Source: Sphingomonadales bacterium | GTDB taxonomy: Bacteria; Pseudomonadota; Alphaproteobacteria; Sphingomonadales; Sphingomonadaceae | Direction of reading: 5' to 3' | Assembly (NCBI GenBank): GCA_013204445.1 | Contig: JABMNS010000007.1 | Coordinates: 1-40,286, forward strand | DNA length: 40,286 nucleotides | Shown here: positions 24,723 through 33,095 of the stretch, piece after piece | How the letters are laid out: each line of letters starts with the position of its first letter | Numbering within the stretch: the first letter of the stretch is position 1 | The notes under the pieces: model-generated | Databases searched by the model: none | What the model saw: the letters and a program-made list of their open reading frames with translations, nothing else | Told to the model about the DNA's origin: nothing | Translations under genes and position numbers: made by a program

Positions 24723-25988
24723 TCAGGAATTGCCGAAATAGTCGATAGCTTCTTCAATAACGCGATAAATGGATGCAAGTTCCTCGAGAGTGATGCAATA
24801 TGGCGGCATGACGTATATTGTATTGCCCAGGGGTCGAAGCAATATGTTGCGATCGCGAAAAAAGGCGAGCAACATCGGGCCCAGATCAGACATGTAGTCG
24901 CCCGCACCATCGTCGATTTCTAACGCCAAAATGGTTCCGCACTGGCGCAATCCGCTAATGTTTGATTTTTGCTTCAGCCTGTCGGAAAAGCCGCTATGGC
25001 AGGCAATGATGCCGTCGATCCGGTCCTGAACCGGCTCTTCGCGCCAGATAGCGAGATTGGCATTGGCTGCCGCACAGGCAATCGGATTGGCGGTAAAGCT
25101 GCTGGAGTGGAAAAACATCTGCGCGCGATCTTTGGAAAAATGTGCCTGATAAATGGCATTTGTGGCAGCGGTCACGGCTAGCGGGATGACGCCGCCGGTC
25201 AGACCCTTGGCCAAGCACAATATATCCGGTTCGACGTCCGCCTGTTCACAGGCAAAGACGGTGCCGGTTCGACCCCAGCCGGTCATCACTTCATCTGCGA
25301 TAAACAGCACATCATGCGCTCGGCAGATTGCCGCCATTTGCGTCAATATTGCGGGACTGTAGATTTTCATGCCGCCCGCACCGAGAATCAGCGGTTCGAC
25401 GATCAAAGCGGCCGGCGGATTCTGGCGGTCTTTGCAATAGGCCTCCAGCTGGTCGAGCGTTTTCTGTTCAGCGCCTGCTTCCGGGAAAGATATGGTGCCA
25501 ACATCAAAAAGCAGCGGTTCATAAGCCTGATTGAAAACACCGCGCGAACCGACCGACATCGCGCCGACCGTATCGCCATGATAGCTATGTTCCATGACTA
25601 GGATTTTCTGGCGCGCTTCGCCCCGATTATGCCAATAGCCAAGCGCCATTTTGAGTGCGACTTCGACCGCCGTGGAACCGCTGTCGGAAAAGAAAATATG
25701 CTCGAGTGAATCGGGCAGAAAATTCGACAGTCCCACAGCTAGCTCTCGGGCCGGTTCGTGCGTCCATCCGGCAAAGATCATCTGGTCGAGCCTGGCGCTT
25801 TGATCCTGAATCGCAGCGACGATTTTGGGATGGCAATGGCCATGGGTCTGCACCCACCAGCTCGATATCGCGTCTATGATCCTGGCGCCGTCTGCTTGAT
25901 AGAGGGACGCGCCCTCGGCGCGCGCGATCTCCGGGATCGGCTCGCCGAGACCGTGCTGCGTGAACGGGTGCCAGATATTGATGCTCAT
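24723..25988 (-). CDS. bioA: Adenosylmethionine-8-amino-7-oxononanoate aminotransferase
   Basis: PLP enzyme that transfers the amino group of S-adenosylmethionine to 8-amino-7-oxononanoate, giving 7,8-diaminopelargonate in biotin synthesis. The 421 residues contain the WHPFTQH opening, LISSWW-like ISSWWVQTHGH, HSYHGDTVGAMS, the aminotransferase class III block IADEVMTGWGRTG and the PLP lysine in LAKGLTGG. Coupled to bioD by an ATGA overlap. It is the last biosynthetic gene of the bioF-bioD-bioA run. Confidence 0.97.
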   Translation of the reverse strand: MSINIWHPFTQHGLGEPIPEIARAEGASLYQADGARIIDAISSWWVQTHGHCHPKIVAAIQDQSARLDQMIFAGWTHEPARELAVGLSNFLPDSLEHIFFSDSGSTAVEVALKMALGYWHNRGEARQKILVMEHSYHGDTVGAMSVGSRGVFNQAYEPLLFDVGTISFPEAGAEQKTLDQLEAYCKDRQNPPAALIVEPLILGAGGMKIYSPAILTQMAAICRAHDVLFIADEVMTGWGRTGTVFACEQADVEPDILCLAKGLTGGVIPLAVTAATNAIYQAHFSKDRAQMFFHSSSFTANPIACAAANANLAIWREEPVQDRIDGIIACHSGFSDRLKQKSNISGLRQCGTILALEIDDGAGDYMSDLGPMLLAFFRDRNILLRPLGNTIYVMPPYCITLEELASIYRVIEEAIDYFGNS

Positions 25989-26614
25989 GACGAAAAATCC
26001 GCAATGTTGAAATGCGCATCAAAGTCCGTTTTCAGGGACTCTGGTGAGAGATGGTCGATGATCGGCAATCGCCCAAGGTGGCGAGCGTTGCCAATCCGGC
26101 AAATGGTCTGCTCGCTATCGCTATTTTCCGGACCAATGAAAGCCATGCCGTGGATGATCACGCCGCGGCTGCGCAGAGCCTCAATGGTCAACAGACTGTG
26201 GTTGATCGTTCCAAGCTTGGTCGAGGCGACGATGATCACCGGCAGCGCCCAATCGGCAAAGAGATCAGCAAACAGCAGTTCCGGATTGACCGGAACCAGC
26301 GCTCCGCCCGCGCCCTCGATGATCAGCGGGCCATCGACCTGCGGGATGACAAAATCGCGCAGCTCAATAGCAATGCCTTCCTGCGCCGCCGAAAAATGCG
26401 GAGAGGCGGGAATTTGTAGCCGGAAGCGTTCCGACAATATCCGGGCAGGATCGACTCCGCCGATGCGCACGACCGTCTCGCTGTCGGTCCCGTCTGCGAG
26501 TCCCGCTTGGACCGGTTTCCAGTAGCTGGCGCCCAGGGCCGCTGTCAGCGCCGCGGCAAAAACGCTTTTGCCGATATCGGTATCGGTGCCGGTGATGACA
26601 AATGTCCCGCTCAT
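25985..26614 (-). CDS. bioD: Dethiobiotin synthase
   Basis: ATP-dependent enzyme that closes the ureido ring of dethiobiotin from 7,8-diaminopelargonate and CO2. The 209-residue protein opens with the P-loop GTDTDIGKS (Lys16), and EGAGGALVP supplies the Mg/ATP region. Length is normal. ATGA overlaps couple it to bioF upstream and bioA downstream. Confidence 0.96.
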   Translation of the reverse strand: MSGTFVITGTDTDIGKSVFAAALTAALGASYWKPVQAGLADGTDSETVVRIGGVDPARILSERFRLQIPASPHFSAAQEGIAIELRDFVIPQVDGPLIIEGAGGALVPVNPELLFADLFADWALPVIIVASTKLGTINHSLLTIEALRSRGVIIHGMAFIGPENSDSEQTICRIGNARHLGRLPIIDHLSPESLKTDFDAHFNIADFSS

Positions 26615-27753
26615 GCTGCTTCGGCCAGTGTCAGCGCTTCCCGCAATGCGGTCGAGAGATCCCGAATATCGTCCTGTGTCACATTCAGCGTCAGCGAAAT
26701 GCGCAGACGCGCGGTTCCGGCTGGCACCGTCGGCGGGCGAATGGCTCGGACATCAAACCCCTGGCCCTGCAGCCTTTGCGCCACGGCCACGGCCAGCCGG
26801 TCTTCGCCAATTATGACAGGGAATATATGGCTATCCTGTCCGTCGCTGAGACGCAGGTCGGACAAACAGCTGCGGGCAAGGGCGATATGATCCGCCATCT
26901 CGGTCTGTAGCCATTGATTGTCGGCGATATGGGCAATCGCCTGATGGGCTAGATGCGCGGTTAGCGGGCTGGGCGCCGTGGAAAAGATGAGGGGCCGGGC
27001 GCGATTTATAAAAAATTCGCGCAAGACTTTCGGCATAGTGAGTAGCCCGCCTTCGCCGCCCAGCGCCTTGCCGCAGGTACGCAATATGATAACATTTTCC
27101 TGTCTGCCAATATCGGCAGAAAGACCGATGCCGCCTTTGCCAAACACGCCGACGGCATGGGCCTCGTCGATCACCAGCATCGCATCATGTGCATCAGCAA
27201 TTTGCGCGAGATCGGTCAGCGGCGCCCGGTTGCCATCCATGCTGTACAGACTCTCCACCGCGATCCACACGGTTCCTGTGCCGCCGGATGCGCGCCACGC
27301 CCGAATTTCCTGTTCGACCGCGTTGCAATCATTGTGCGGGAAGGCCGTGAACCCGGCGCGGCCCAGCTTCATGCCGTCATGGACGCTGGCATGGATAAGC
27401 TCATCATAGAGAAGCAGATCGCCGGTCTGCGGCAGGGTCGCGAACAGCGCGCTATTGGCGGCAAATCCGGAGCCGAAGAACAGGCTAGCTTCTGCGCCGT
27501 AATGTTGCGCGGCAAAACTCTCGAGAGCCTCATGTTCCGGGTGATTGCCGCCGAGCAGTCTTGATCCGCCTGAGCCGTGGGCAACGCCATTGGCCATGGC
27601 GGTCTGTGCGGCCTCTTTCAGGAACGGACTGCGGGACAGTCCGAGATAATCATTCGAAGAAAAATCCTTGCCCGCTGGCACCGATAGCTGTCGCTTGCGT
27701 CCTGCTTTTTCCAGCGCAGCAAGCTGGTCACGATAGGGTTTGAATCGATCCAT
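26611..27753 (-). CDS. bioF: 8-amino-7-oxononanoate synthase
   Basis: PLP enzyme that condenses pimeloyl-thioester with alanine in the first committed step of biotin ring building. From ATG 27753 the protein has 380 residues: SSNDYLGLS at the start, GSGGSRLLGGNHPEHEALE, the DEAHAVGVFGKGG block and the PLP lysine in RTCGKALGGEGG. In the last motif Cys replaces the more usual Leu. A GTG seven codons upstream at 27774 overlaps the pdeM stop; the ATG is preferred. bioB and bioC are not in the window. Confidence 0.95.
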   Translation of the reverse strand: MDRFKPYRDQLAALEKAGRKRQLSVPAGKDFSSNDYLGLSRSPFLKEAAQTAMANGVAHGSGGSRLLGGNHPEHEALESFAAQHYGAEASLFFGSGFAANSALFATLPQTGDLLLYDELIHASVHDGMKLGRAGFTAFPHNDCNAVEQEIRAWRASGGTGTVWIAVESLYSMDGNRAPLTDLAQIADAHDAMLVIDEAHAVGVFGKGGIGLSADIGRQENVIILRTCGKALGGEGGLLTMPKVLREFFINRARPLIFSTAPSPLTAHLAHQAIAHIADNQWLQTEMADHIALARSCLSDLRLSDGQDSHIFPVIIGEDRLAVAVAQRLQGQGFDVRAIRPPTVPAGTARLRISLTLNVTQDDIRDLSTALREALTLAEAA

Positions 27754-27763
27754 CACCGGACCG

Positions 27764-28498
27764 TTAGCAGTCACTGGCCTGTGGGACCAGAGGCAATGCG
27801 AACTGCCTGTTATCGACCTTTTCTATCACCCTGTTGGCAAACGGCAGCGGGAAGCGCACCGGTTTGTCCTTGAGACCGATGATCGCCTCTGCCGGTCCGC
27901 CGACGCAGGCTTCAATCGCCGGATCATGGGCCGCCATGCCACCGGTCAGAGACCCGAAAGCAGGCAGGATCAGATGATGGTAGCCGCGAACGAAACAGCG
28001 CCGCAAAACATGGTGGCCGCGGACGGCAATGCGGATCTTGGGATGATAATGGCCCGATATTTCCGGCAGGTGGCTGCCCGCTGTGGCCTCATGGCGGAGT
28101 GCTAAGCCCTCGCCGGCCCACTCGTCGACCACCGAACCGCCCCAAAGCCCGGCAACATCGCGGTCATGATTGCCGGTGATCCAGATCCATTCCAGCGCGG
28201 TGGTCATAGCGGCGAGCCGTTTCGCCGCCTCCGGTTCCAGCCGCGCTTCACCGCCGCCATCATGATAATTGTCGCCGAGACAGAAAACCGTCGCCGCACC
28301 CGTTATGTCGATCAGATCGGCCAGTGCGGATAGCGTCGCCTGACTGTCATAGGGCGGCAGCATCTGGCCTTGTCGAGCATAAAAGCTCGCTTTTTCCAGA
28401 TGCAGATCAGCCACTAGCAGGGCATTTTTTGCCGGCCAGTAAAGCGCGGCGGGAGCCACGATATCAAAGTGATGTTTGGCGAACAGAAGGGGAACCAT
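27764..28498 (-). CDS. pdeM: Ligase-associated DNA damage response endonuclease PdeM
   Basis: Metallophosphoesterase of the ligase-associated DNA-damage set (with an Lhr helicase, an MBL exonuclease and an ATP-dependent ligase). Its 244 residues hold the calcineurin-like motifs in order: VADLHLEKASFYARQG, LGDNYHDGGG, ITGNHDRD and ISGHYHPKI. These match the PdeM family rather than general phosphatases. It lies directly before the bio genes on the same strand, and probably shares their transcript. The Lhr partner lies about 4.6 kb away on the same strand; no ligase or exonuclease partner is in the window. Confidence 0.9.
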   Translation of the reverse strand: MVPLLFAKHHFDIVAPAALYWPAKNALLVADLHLEKASFYARQGQMLPPYDSQATLSALADLIDITGAATVFCLGDNYHDGGGEARLEPEAAKRLAAMTTALEWIWITGNHDRDVAGLWGGSVVDEWAGEGLALRHEATAGSHLPEISGHYHPKIRIAVRGHHVLRRCFVRGYHHLILPAFGSLTGGMAAHDPAIEACVGGPAEAIIGLKDKPVRFPLPFANRVIEKVDNRQFALPLVPQASDC

Positions 28499-28579
28499 AG
28501 AGCCGCTATGCTATGAACATTCTCGCTATGCAAGCAGCTCTATTGGAATTTACCGCGCAACCATCCTATATGCGGTGCC

Positions 28580-29518
28580 ATGATAGAATCTGCATCTCCC
28601 GTAAAAGTCGCCGCGCTCTATCATTTTGCCGTGGTCGATGATCCTGCCGCCCTGCGTCTGCAAGTACTCGCTTTGTGCGAAGAGCATGACCTCAAGGGCA
28701 CGATTTTGTTAGCCTATGAAGGGATCAATGGCACCATTGCCGGTGCACCGGACGACATTGATGCGGTGCTTGACGGTCTGCGATTGCTGCCCCGTTTTGG
28801 CGATCTGGAGGTCAAATATTCCGAGGCCAGTGCGATGCCATTTCTGCGGATCAAAGTTCGACTGAAGAAAGAGATAGTGTCAATGGGCGTCGAGGGTGTC
28901 GACGCCGCCACCGAAAAGGGCGCTTATGTCGACCCAGCCGACTGGAACAATCTGATCGCCGATCCCAACACGATAGTGATCGACACGCGCAACGCCTATG
29001 AAGTGGCGATCGGCAGCTTTGACGGCGCGATCAATCCGAACACCGAATCCTTCCGCGACTTTCCGGCCTGGTTCGACGGTTTTGCCGATCAGCTCCGTCA
29101 GGATCCCGAGGCAAAACCGAAAATAGCTATGTTCTGCACCGGCGGTATCCGCTGCGAAAAAGCGACCGCTTATGTAAAGGCGCGGGGCTTTGATGATGTT
29201 CAGCATCTCAAAGGCGGCATATTGAAATATCTGGAACATGTGCCCGAAACGGAAAGCCTCTGGCAGGGCGACTGTTTCCTGTTCGACCAGCGGGTCGCCG
29301 TGGGCCACGGGCTGCGCGAAGCCGACTATGGTCAATGTTATGCCTGTCGGATGCCTCTGAATGTTGCCGATCGCGCCTCGCCCGATTATGTCCCCGGCGA
29401 AGCATGCTCGCATTGCATTCACGAGCGCAGTGACGAACAGCGCGCGCGCTATCGCGAACGCCAGCGCCAGGTCGAGAAAGCCGCCTCCGAGGGTAGGCAA
29501 CATCTCGGCACCGAATGA
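28580..29518 (+). CDS. trhO: tRNA uridine(34) hydroxylase TrhO (rhodanese-domain)
   Basis: Oxygen-dependent enzyme that forms 5-hydroxyuridine at tRNA position 34. The 312-residue protein has an N-terminal acylphosphatase-like fold (LLAYEGINGTIAG), then a rhodanese domain with the active loop CTGGIRCEK (Cys186 and Cys192), and a C-terminal Cys-rich tail (CYACRMPLN, CSHCI). This order is exactly that of TrhO (YceA). It diverges from pdeM across an 81-bp gap, and its stop overlaps the start of the GST gene (ATGA). Confidence 0.95.
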   Translation: MIESASPVKVAALYHFAVVDDPAALRLQVLALCEEHDLKGTILLAYEGINGTIAGAPDDIDAVLDGLRLLPRFGDLEVKYSEASAMPFLRIKVRLKKEIVSMGVEGVDAATEKGAYVDPADWNNLIADPNTIVIDTRNAYEVAIGSFDGAINPNTESFRDFPAWFDGFADQLRQDPEAKPKIAMFCTGGIRCEKATAYVKARGFDDVQHLKGGILKYLEHVPETESLWQGDCFLFDQRVAVGHGLREADYGQCYACRMPLNVADRASPDYVPGEACSHCIHERSDEQRARYRERQRQVEKAASEGRQHLGTE

Positions 29519-30165
29519 CCGATCTGCCGGTCCTCTTCAGTTTCCGGCGCTGTCCCTATGCGATGCGCGCGCGGATGGCACTGCTGATCAGCGAGACTCC
29601 GGTCCGCCTGCGCGAGGTCGTGCTGCGCGAGAAGCCCGGAGAGATGATCGCCGCCTCGCCCAAGGCAACCGTTCCGGTGCTGCTGTTGCCCGACGGACGA
29701 GTGATTGATCAAAGTCTAGCGATCATGCATTGGGCATTGGAAGCCAGCGACCCGGGAAACTGGCTGCTGAAAAATGCGGATGAAACGGCGCTGATCGCGG
29801 AAGCCGATGGCTCGTTCAAAGATGATCTCGACCGCTATAAATATCCGAGCCGTTACGAAAATGTCGATGTGATGGACCATCGTGCTGCCGGACTGGTCTT
29901 TCTCGAAAAGCTCGATAGCCTGATTCAGGTGTCAGGACAGCTGATGGGAGTTATACCCACCCTAGCCGATCACGCAATATTCCCCTTCGTCCGCCAGTTC
30001 GCCAACAATGACCGTGCCTGGTTCGACCAATTGCCGCTGCCAGCCTTGCAGCAATGGCTCGGCGGCCATCTCGCCTCGCCGCTATTTGTTGCCAGCATGC
30101 AAAAATATCCTCAGTGGAAAAGCGGAGATGGGGAACCGGTGTTCTGTCTGGAAGCGTCTACATAG
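29515..30165 (+). CDS. Glutathione S-transferase-like protein
   Basis: A 216-residue protein with an N-terminal thioredoxin-like domain (FSFRRCPYAMRARMALL, with Cys13 in the CPYA position) and an all-helical C-terminal domain. TVPVLLLPDGRVIDQSLAIMHW gives the cis-Pro and the Ser of the glutathione site. A Cys rather than Tyr or Ser at the active position suggests a thiol-transferase (omega or beta-like) reaction over conjugation. Overlaps trhO by 4 bp and ends before an intrinsic terminator. Substrate unknown. Confidence 0.88.
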   Translation: MTDLPVLFSFRRCPYAMRARMALLISETPVRLREVVLREKPGEMIAASPKATVPVLLLPDGRVIDQSLAIMHWALEASDPGNWLLKNADETALIAEADGSFKDDLDRYKYPSRYENVDVMDHRAAGLVFLEKLDSLIQVSGQLMGVIPTLADHAIFPFVRQFANNDRAWFDQLPLPALQQWLGGHLASPLFVASMQKYPQWKSGDGEPVFCLEAST

Positions 30166-30272
30166 CCAGCTGGTCAGCAATTGGTTCAGACAGCTGGGGA
30201 GCGTCATATGAGTGTCGCGATAATTACATCACCAATGAGATATGGCTCGGGTCATACCCCCTAAAGCAGAAA

Positions 30273-30304
30273 AGCCGGTAGCCGCTGAGACCGGCTATTT
30301 TGTT
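30273..30304 (+). terminator. Rho-independent terminator after the trhO-GST pair
   Basis: AGCCGGT (30273-30279) pairs with ACCGGCT (30290-30296) around a 10-base loop, followed by ATTTTGTT. It lies 108 bp after the GST stop. Confidence 0.8.
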
Positions 30305-30477
30305 ATAAGTTCAACCTCCTTCTTTTCGATAGAGAACGCATTCAGGGACATAAGAGCTGTCCAGCCCAACGCCGAGTTGTACACACTAGATTGAATATGA
30401 TGTCGCAGGGCCATGGTGCTAGTTTAAAAGAATAGGCAAGCTGCAGGAAAGCGAATTGCGCGCAAGGCCACGAGCAG

Positions 30478-30910
30478 GTCTCCACGTGAAGTTTGAGTCT
30501 TACACTCGCGTCCGGCGCGGCATCCGACAGGCCGACGGCGCCGTCAAAGCCGATAAGGACAGAGCGGGTAAGATTGGTCCCAAACCCATATTGATGCTTT
30601 GGCTCTCGCCAATGCTGGACCAAGCGGACTGTTGATGGGAATAAGAGGCGGTCAGCGAGCTTTGCTTACCCAGAAGCAGATGGCTGCTGGCGGTCCCTGA
30701 CAGGATATTGCGCGTTTCGAAATTATCCGGCTCTCCGATGATTGCGTGGCCCGCGCCGATAAAAGGTATGGTTGAACCTATTTTCGTGGAGAGCTGGCCA
30801 GAAACGCCAGAGTTGACCTTGCTGGTTCCCAGTCCTTTCTGCCGCGAGGCCTTGGGAAGCTTGACAGAGGTCCCGATGCGGGCGTTGACGCCAGAAACAG
30901 GCAGCTGCTA
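30478..30910 (-). pseudogene. Remnant of a secreted beta-barrel or transporter-like gene
   Basis: No intact gene lies in 30166-31008, but the minus strand here keeps protein-like text in two frames. One frame, open from a stop at 30908-30910, reads VNARIGTSVKLPKASRQ, then PFIGAGHAIIGEP and NFETRNILSG, to SSIGESQSINMGLG. Near 30576-30582 coding shifts by one base to TNLTRSVLIGFDGAVGLS, ending DAAPDASVRLKLHVE near 30478. The style is of sphingomonad outer-membrane barrels. The N terminus is missing, and a one-base deletion explains the shift. The rest of the stretch (30311-30470 and 30911-31008) shows nothing. Confidence 0.55.
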
Positions 30911-31008
30911 GGCGGCAGTTTAATCCATTTTATTTTAGAAAAGCTGTTTTTGGCCTAAGTTTTGGCAAACTTTGGGGCTGTCCGCCCTGATATCGCAGCG
31001 ACATCCGG

Positions 31009-31980
31009 TTAGGATCTGATTCGGGTGCCCGTCGGATTGTCGATGTGGAGCCGGGCATTTTCAGGGGTCAGGAAATGGATTTTCCGTTTGGGGAAGTCGA
31101 TTGCGACCTGATCGAATTTGCGCAGCACATCCATGCCCAGCAGCAAGGTCGGCTGGTCGGTCAGTCCGAACCGCTCGAACGGCGGCGCATCTGCGAAGGC
31201 TACCAAAAGGCTGGCAAAGCGGGCGCGGCCGATACGAAATTCGCGCAATCTGCCGAATTCCACCCCCAAAGTCTCGCCTGTGACAGCGATCAACAGATTG
31301 TCATCTCCCAACTCTTTCGCCCGGCGGAGCAATCGTTTTTGCAATATTTTATTGCCGATGGAAACCTGCGCACCGGTATCGACGATGACGTTGACCTTGA
31401 TTCCGGAAATCGTGGCGTCGGTGAAGATCAACTGGCCGGACCGCCGTTTGGCGGTGACCACAATTTCACGCGATTTTGGCCTGTTGCGGGCTTCGTCCGC
31501 ATCTTCGATAACAATCTGGTTCAGGACAAAATCAAACAGGATGCGCTGGTCCTGCAAGCCGTCGAGGCCCAATATGCCATCGGCGCCGATGTGCCGGGCG
31601 GCCAAGACTGGGGAAATTAGGCCATTATAGCTTTTCTGTCCCAGAGTCAGGCTGGGCACATAAACCATGTCAACCATGCTGGTGCCGGCAATGCTCATCA
31701 ATGCAGCCGGATCTTCGCGCTCCAGTGCCAGTCTGTCAGCGATCTTGCGCGAAATCACGGTCCGTTCTGCGCCGGTGTCGATGACGAAAGAAAACGGTCC
31801 CTTGCCTTCGATGCTGACCGGCACGGTCATCCGTTCGGCGCGGTCTTCGTCCAGGTCGACAATTTCGCCTTCGGGATTGATCCGGCTGCCCGGCTCAACC
31901 GGCTGGCCAAAAGGCACCGGATAAGCCATCGCTAGAACCGACGCCAGAACAGCGGGCATGCTAGTCAGAAATGCGGACAT
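31009..31980 (-). CDS. Secreted double-domain retropepsin-like aspartic protease (copy 1)
   Basis: A 323-residue protein with a signal peptide (about 1-22), then two retropepsin-like domains. Domain 1 has FVIDTGAERTVI (DTG 68-70) and the hydrophobic-Gly block ADGILGLDGL. Domain 2 has VIVDTGAQVSIG (DTG 201-203) and TLLLGMDVL. Each domain can supply one catalytic Asp, so the two halves may form one pepsin-like active site, unlike viral dimers. The linker (about 171-181) reads REIVVTAKRR. ATG 31980 after GGGAGAG is preferred over the longer reading from 32079. About half its residues match the neighbouring paralogue by eye. Substrate unknown; periplasmic location inferred. Confidence 0.85.
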   Translation of the reverse strand: MSAFLTSMPAVLASVLAMAYPVPFGQPVEPGSRINPEGEIVDLDEDRAERMTVPVSIEGKGPFSFVIDTGAERTVISRKIADRLALEREDPAALMSIAGTSMVDMVYVPSLTLGQKSYNGLISPVLAARHIGADGILGLDGLQDQRILFDFVLNQIVIEDADEARNRPKSREIVVTAKRRSGQLIFTDATISGIKVNVIVDTGAQVSIGNKILQKRLLRRAKELGDDNLLIAVTGETLGVEFGRLREFRIGRARFASLLVAFADAPPFERFGLTDQPTLLLGMDVLRKFDQVAIDFPKRKIHFLTPENARLHIDNPTGTRIRS

Positions 31981-32084
31981 GGTCTCTCCCGTGCGATTTT
32001 CGCGGACTCGTAAGCATAGTTTCGCGCCCGGCAATTGCCAGGCCGATATCATGGACGGACGTCCTGTCTCGACCAACAACCATA

Positions 32085-33035
32085 TTAGGCTTCCTTCGGG
32101 ATGAGAAAATAGATTTTTCGGTTGGCAAAATCGATCGCTACCCGGTCAAATTTGCGCAACGCATCCATGCCCAGAAACAGCGCCGGCTTCTCGTCCAGTT
32201 TCAAAGCTTTGAACGGCGCAATATTGGCGAAAGCGATCGGGATGACGCCAAAGCGGGCGCGGCCGATCAGCAATTCCTCGGCGATGCCATAATCGGCCTG
32301 CACCGAGCGGCCGGTAACGTCGACGAGACTGATCTGCGCCATCGCCGATGATTTCAACCGCAAGCGCCTTTGCAGCGCCTTGTTGCCGATGGAAAGTCCA
32401 CTGCCGGTGTCGATGATCACGCTGGTTTGAACCCCGGCAATCGTCGCATTGGTGAAGATCAATTGCCCCGAGCGGCGTCTTGCCGTCACCACGATTTCCC
32501 GACGCGACCGGCTTTTCAGCGGCTTGCTGGTGTCCTCGACGGAGATATGGTGCGCGAGAAAATCGAACAGGATCCGCTGCCCCTGCAGGCTGTCGAGACC
32601 GAGCACCCCGTCGGCGCCGATATTGGCGGAGCGGAATGTCGGTGAAATCAGGCTGTTATAGCTGCGCTTACCAAGGGTCAGGCTGGGGACAAAGACGGTC
32701 TGCACCTCGGTGCTGCCGGCCAGCGCCACGATTGTGACTTCATCCTCGATATCCAGCGCCAGCGCGCCGGCAATCTCCTGGGACAATATCGTCCGCTGCG
32801 ATGCCGTATCGATTATGAATTCATAGGGTCCGCCCTTGTCGATCCGGACCGAGACGGTCATCCGTTCGAGCCGATCCTGCGCCATCGCAATCTGTTCGGC
32901 ATCGGGCTGGAGAAACTGGTCCGGCAAGCTGTTGGCAATATGGGCTTCGGTCTCCGGTTCCATCGGAATGGACGTCGCAAGCTGGGTCGCGAACAGCGAC
33001 GTACAGGCAGCAAACAGCAGGATCGGACAGGCCAT
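32085..33035 (-). CDS. Secreted double-domain retropepsin-like aspartic protease (copy 2)
   Basis: A 316-residue paralogue of the neighbouring protease. The N terminus MACPILLFAAC looks like a very short lipoprotein signal (Cys11), unlike copy 1. Domain 1 has FIIDTASQRTIL, in which the usual DTG is DTA (76-78); domain 2 has VIIDTGSGLSIG (DTG 209-211) and the ILG/FLG blocks remain. DTA is tolerated in some aspartic proteases, so activity is not excluded. The linker carries REIVVTARRR. Copy 2 lies upstream of copy 1 on the minus strand, 104 bp before its start. They look like a tandem duplication. Confidence 0.85.
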   Translation of the reverse strand: MACPILLFAACTSLFATQLATSIPMEPETEAHIANSLPDQFLQPDAEQIAMAQDRLERMTVSVRIDKGGPYEFIIDTASQRTILSQEIAGALALDIEDEVTIVALAGSTEVQTVFVPSLTLGKRSYNSLISPTFRSANIGADGVLGLDSLQGQRILFDFLAHHISVEDTSKPLKSRSRREIVVTARRRSGQLIFTNATIAGVQTSVIIDTGSGLSIGNKALQRRLRLKSSAMAQISLVDVTGRSVQADYGIAEELLIGRARFGVIPIAFANIAPFKALKLDEKPALFLGMDALRKFDRVAIDFANRKIYFLIPKEA

Positions 33036-33095
33036 TTTGCCATCCTACGCCAAAAAGTGCTTCCCTCCAAATCCCGGGCGGCGATGCGCTTTGTC

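Noticed and set aside
30342-30623. Minus-strand open frame that could be called a small gene
   Set aside because: Its first part continues a protein that starts in another frame upstream, and its C-terminal part has no protein-like pattern. It is a fragment of the pseudogene at 30478-30910.
30708-30911. Plus-strand open frame in the gap before the proteases
   Set aside because: It is the complement of the decayed minus-strand barrel gene, with no ribosome site and no recognisable domain.
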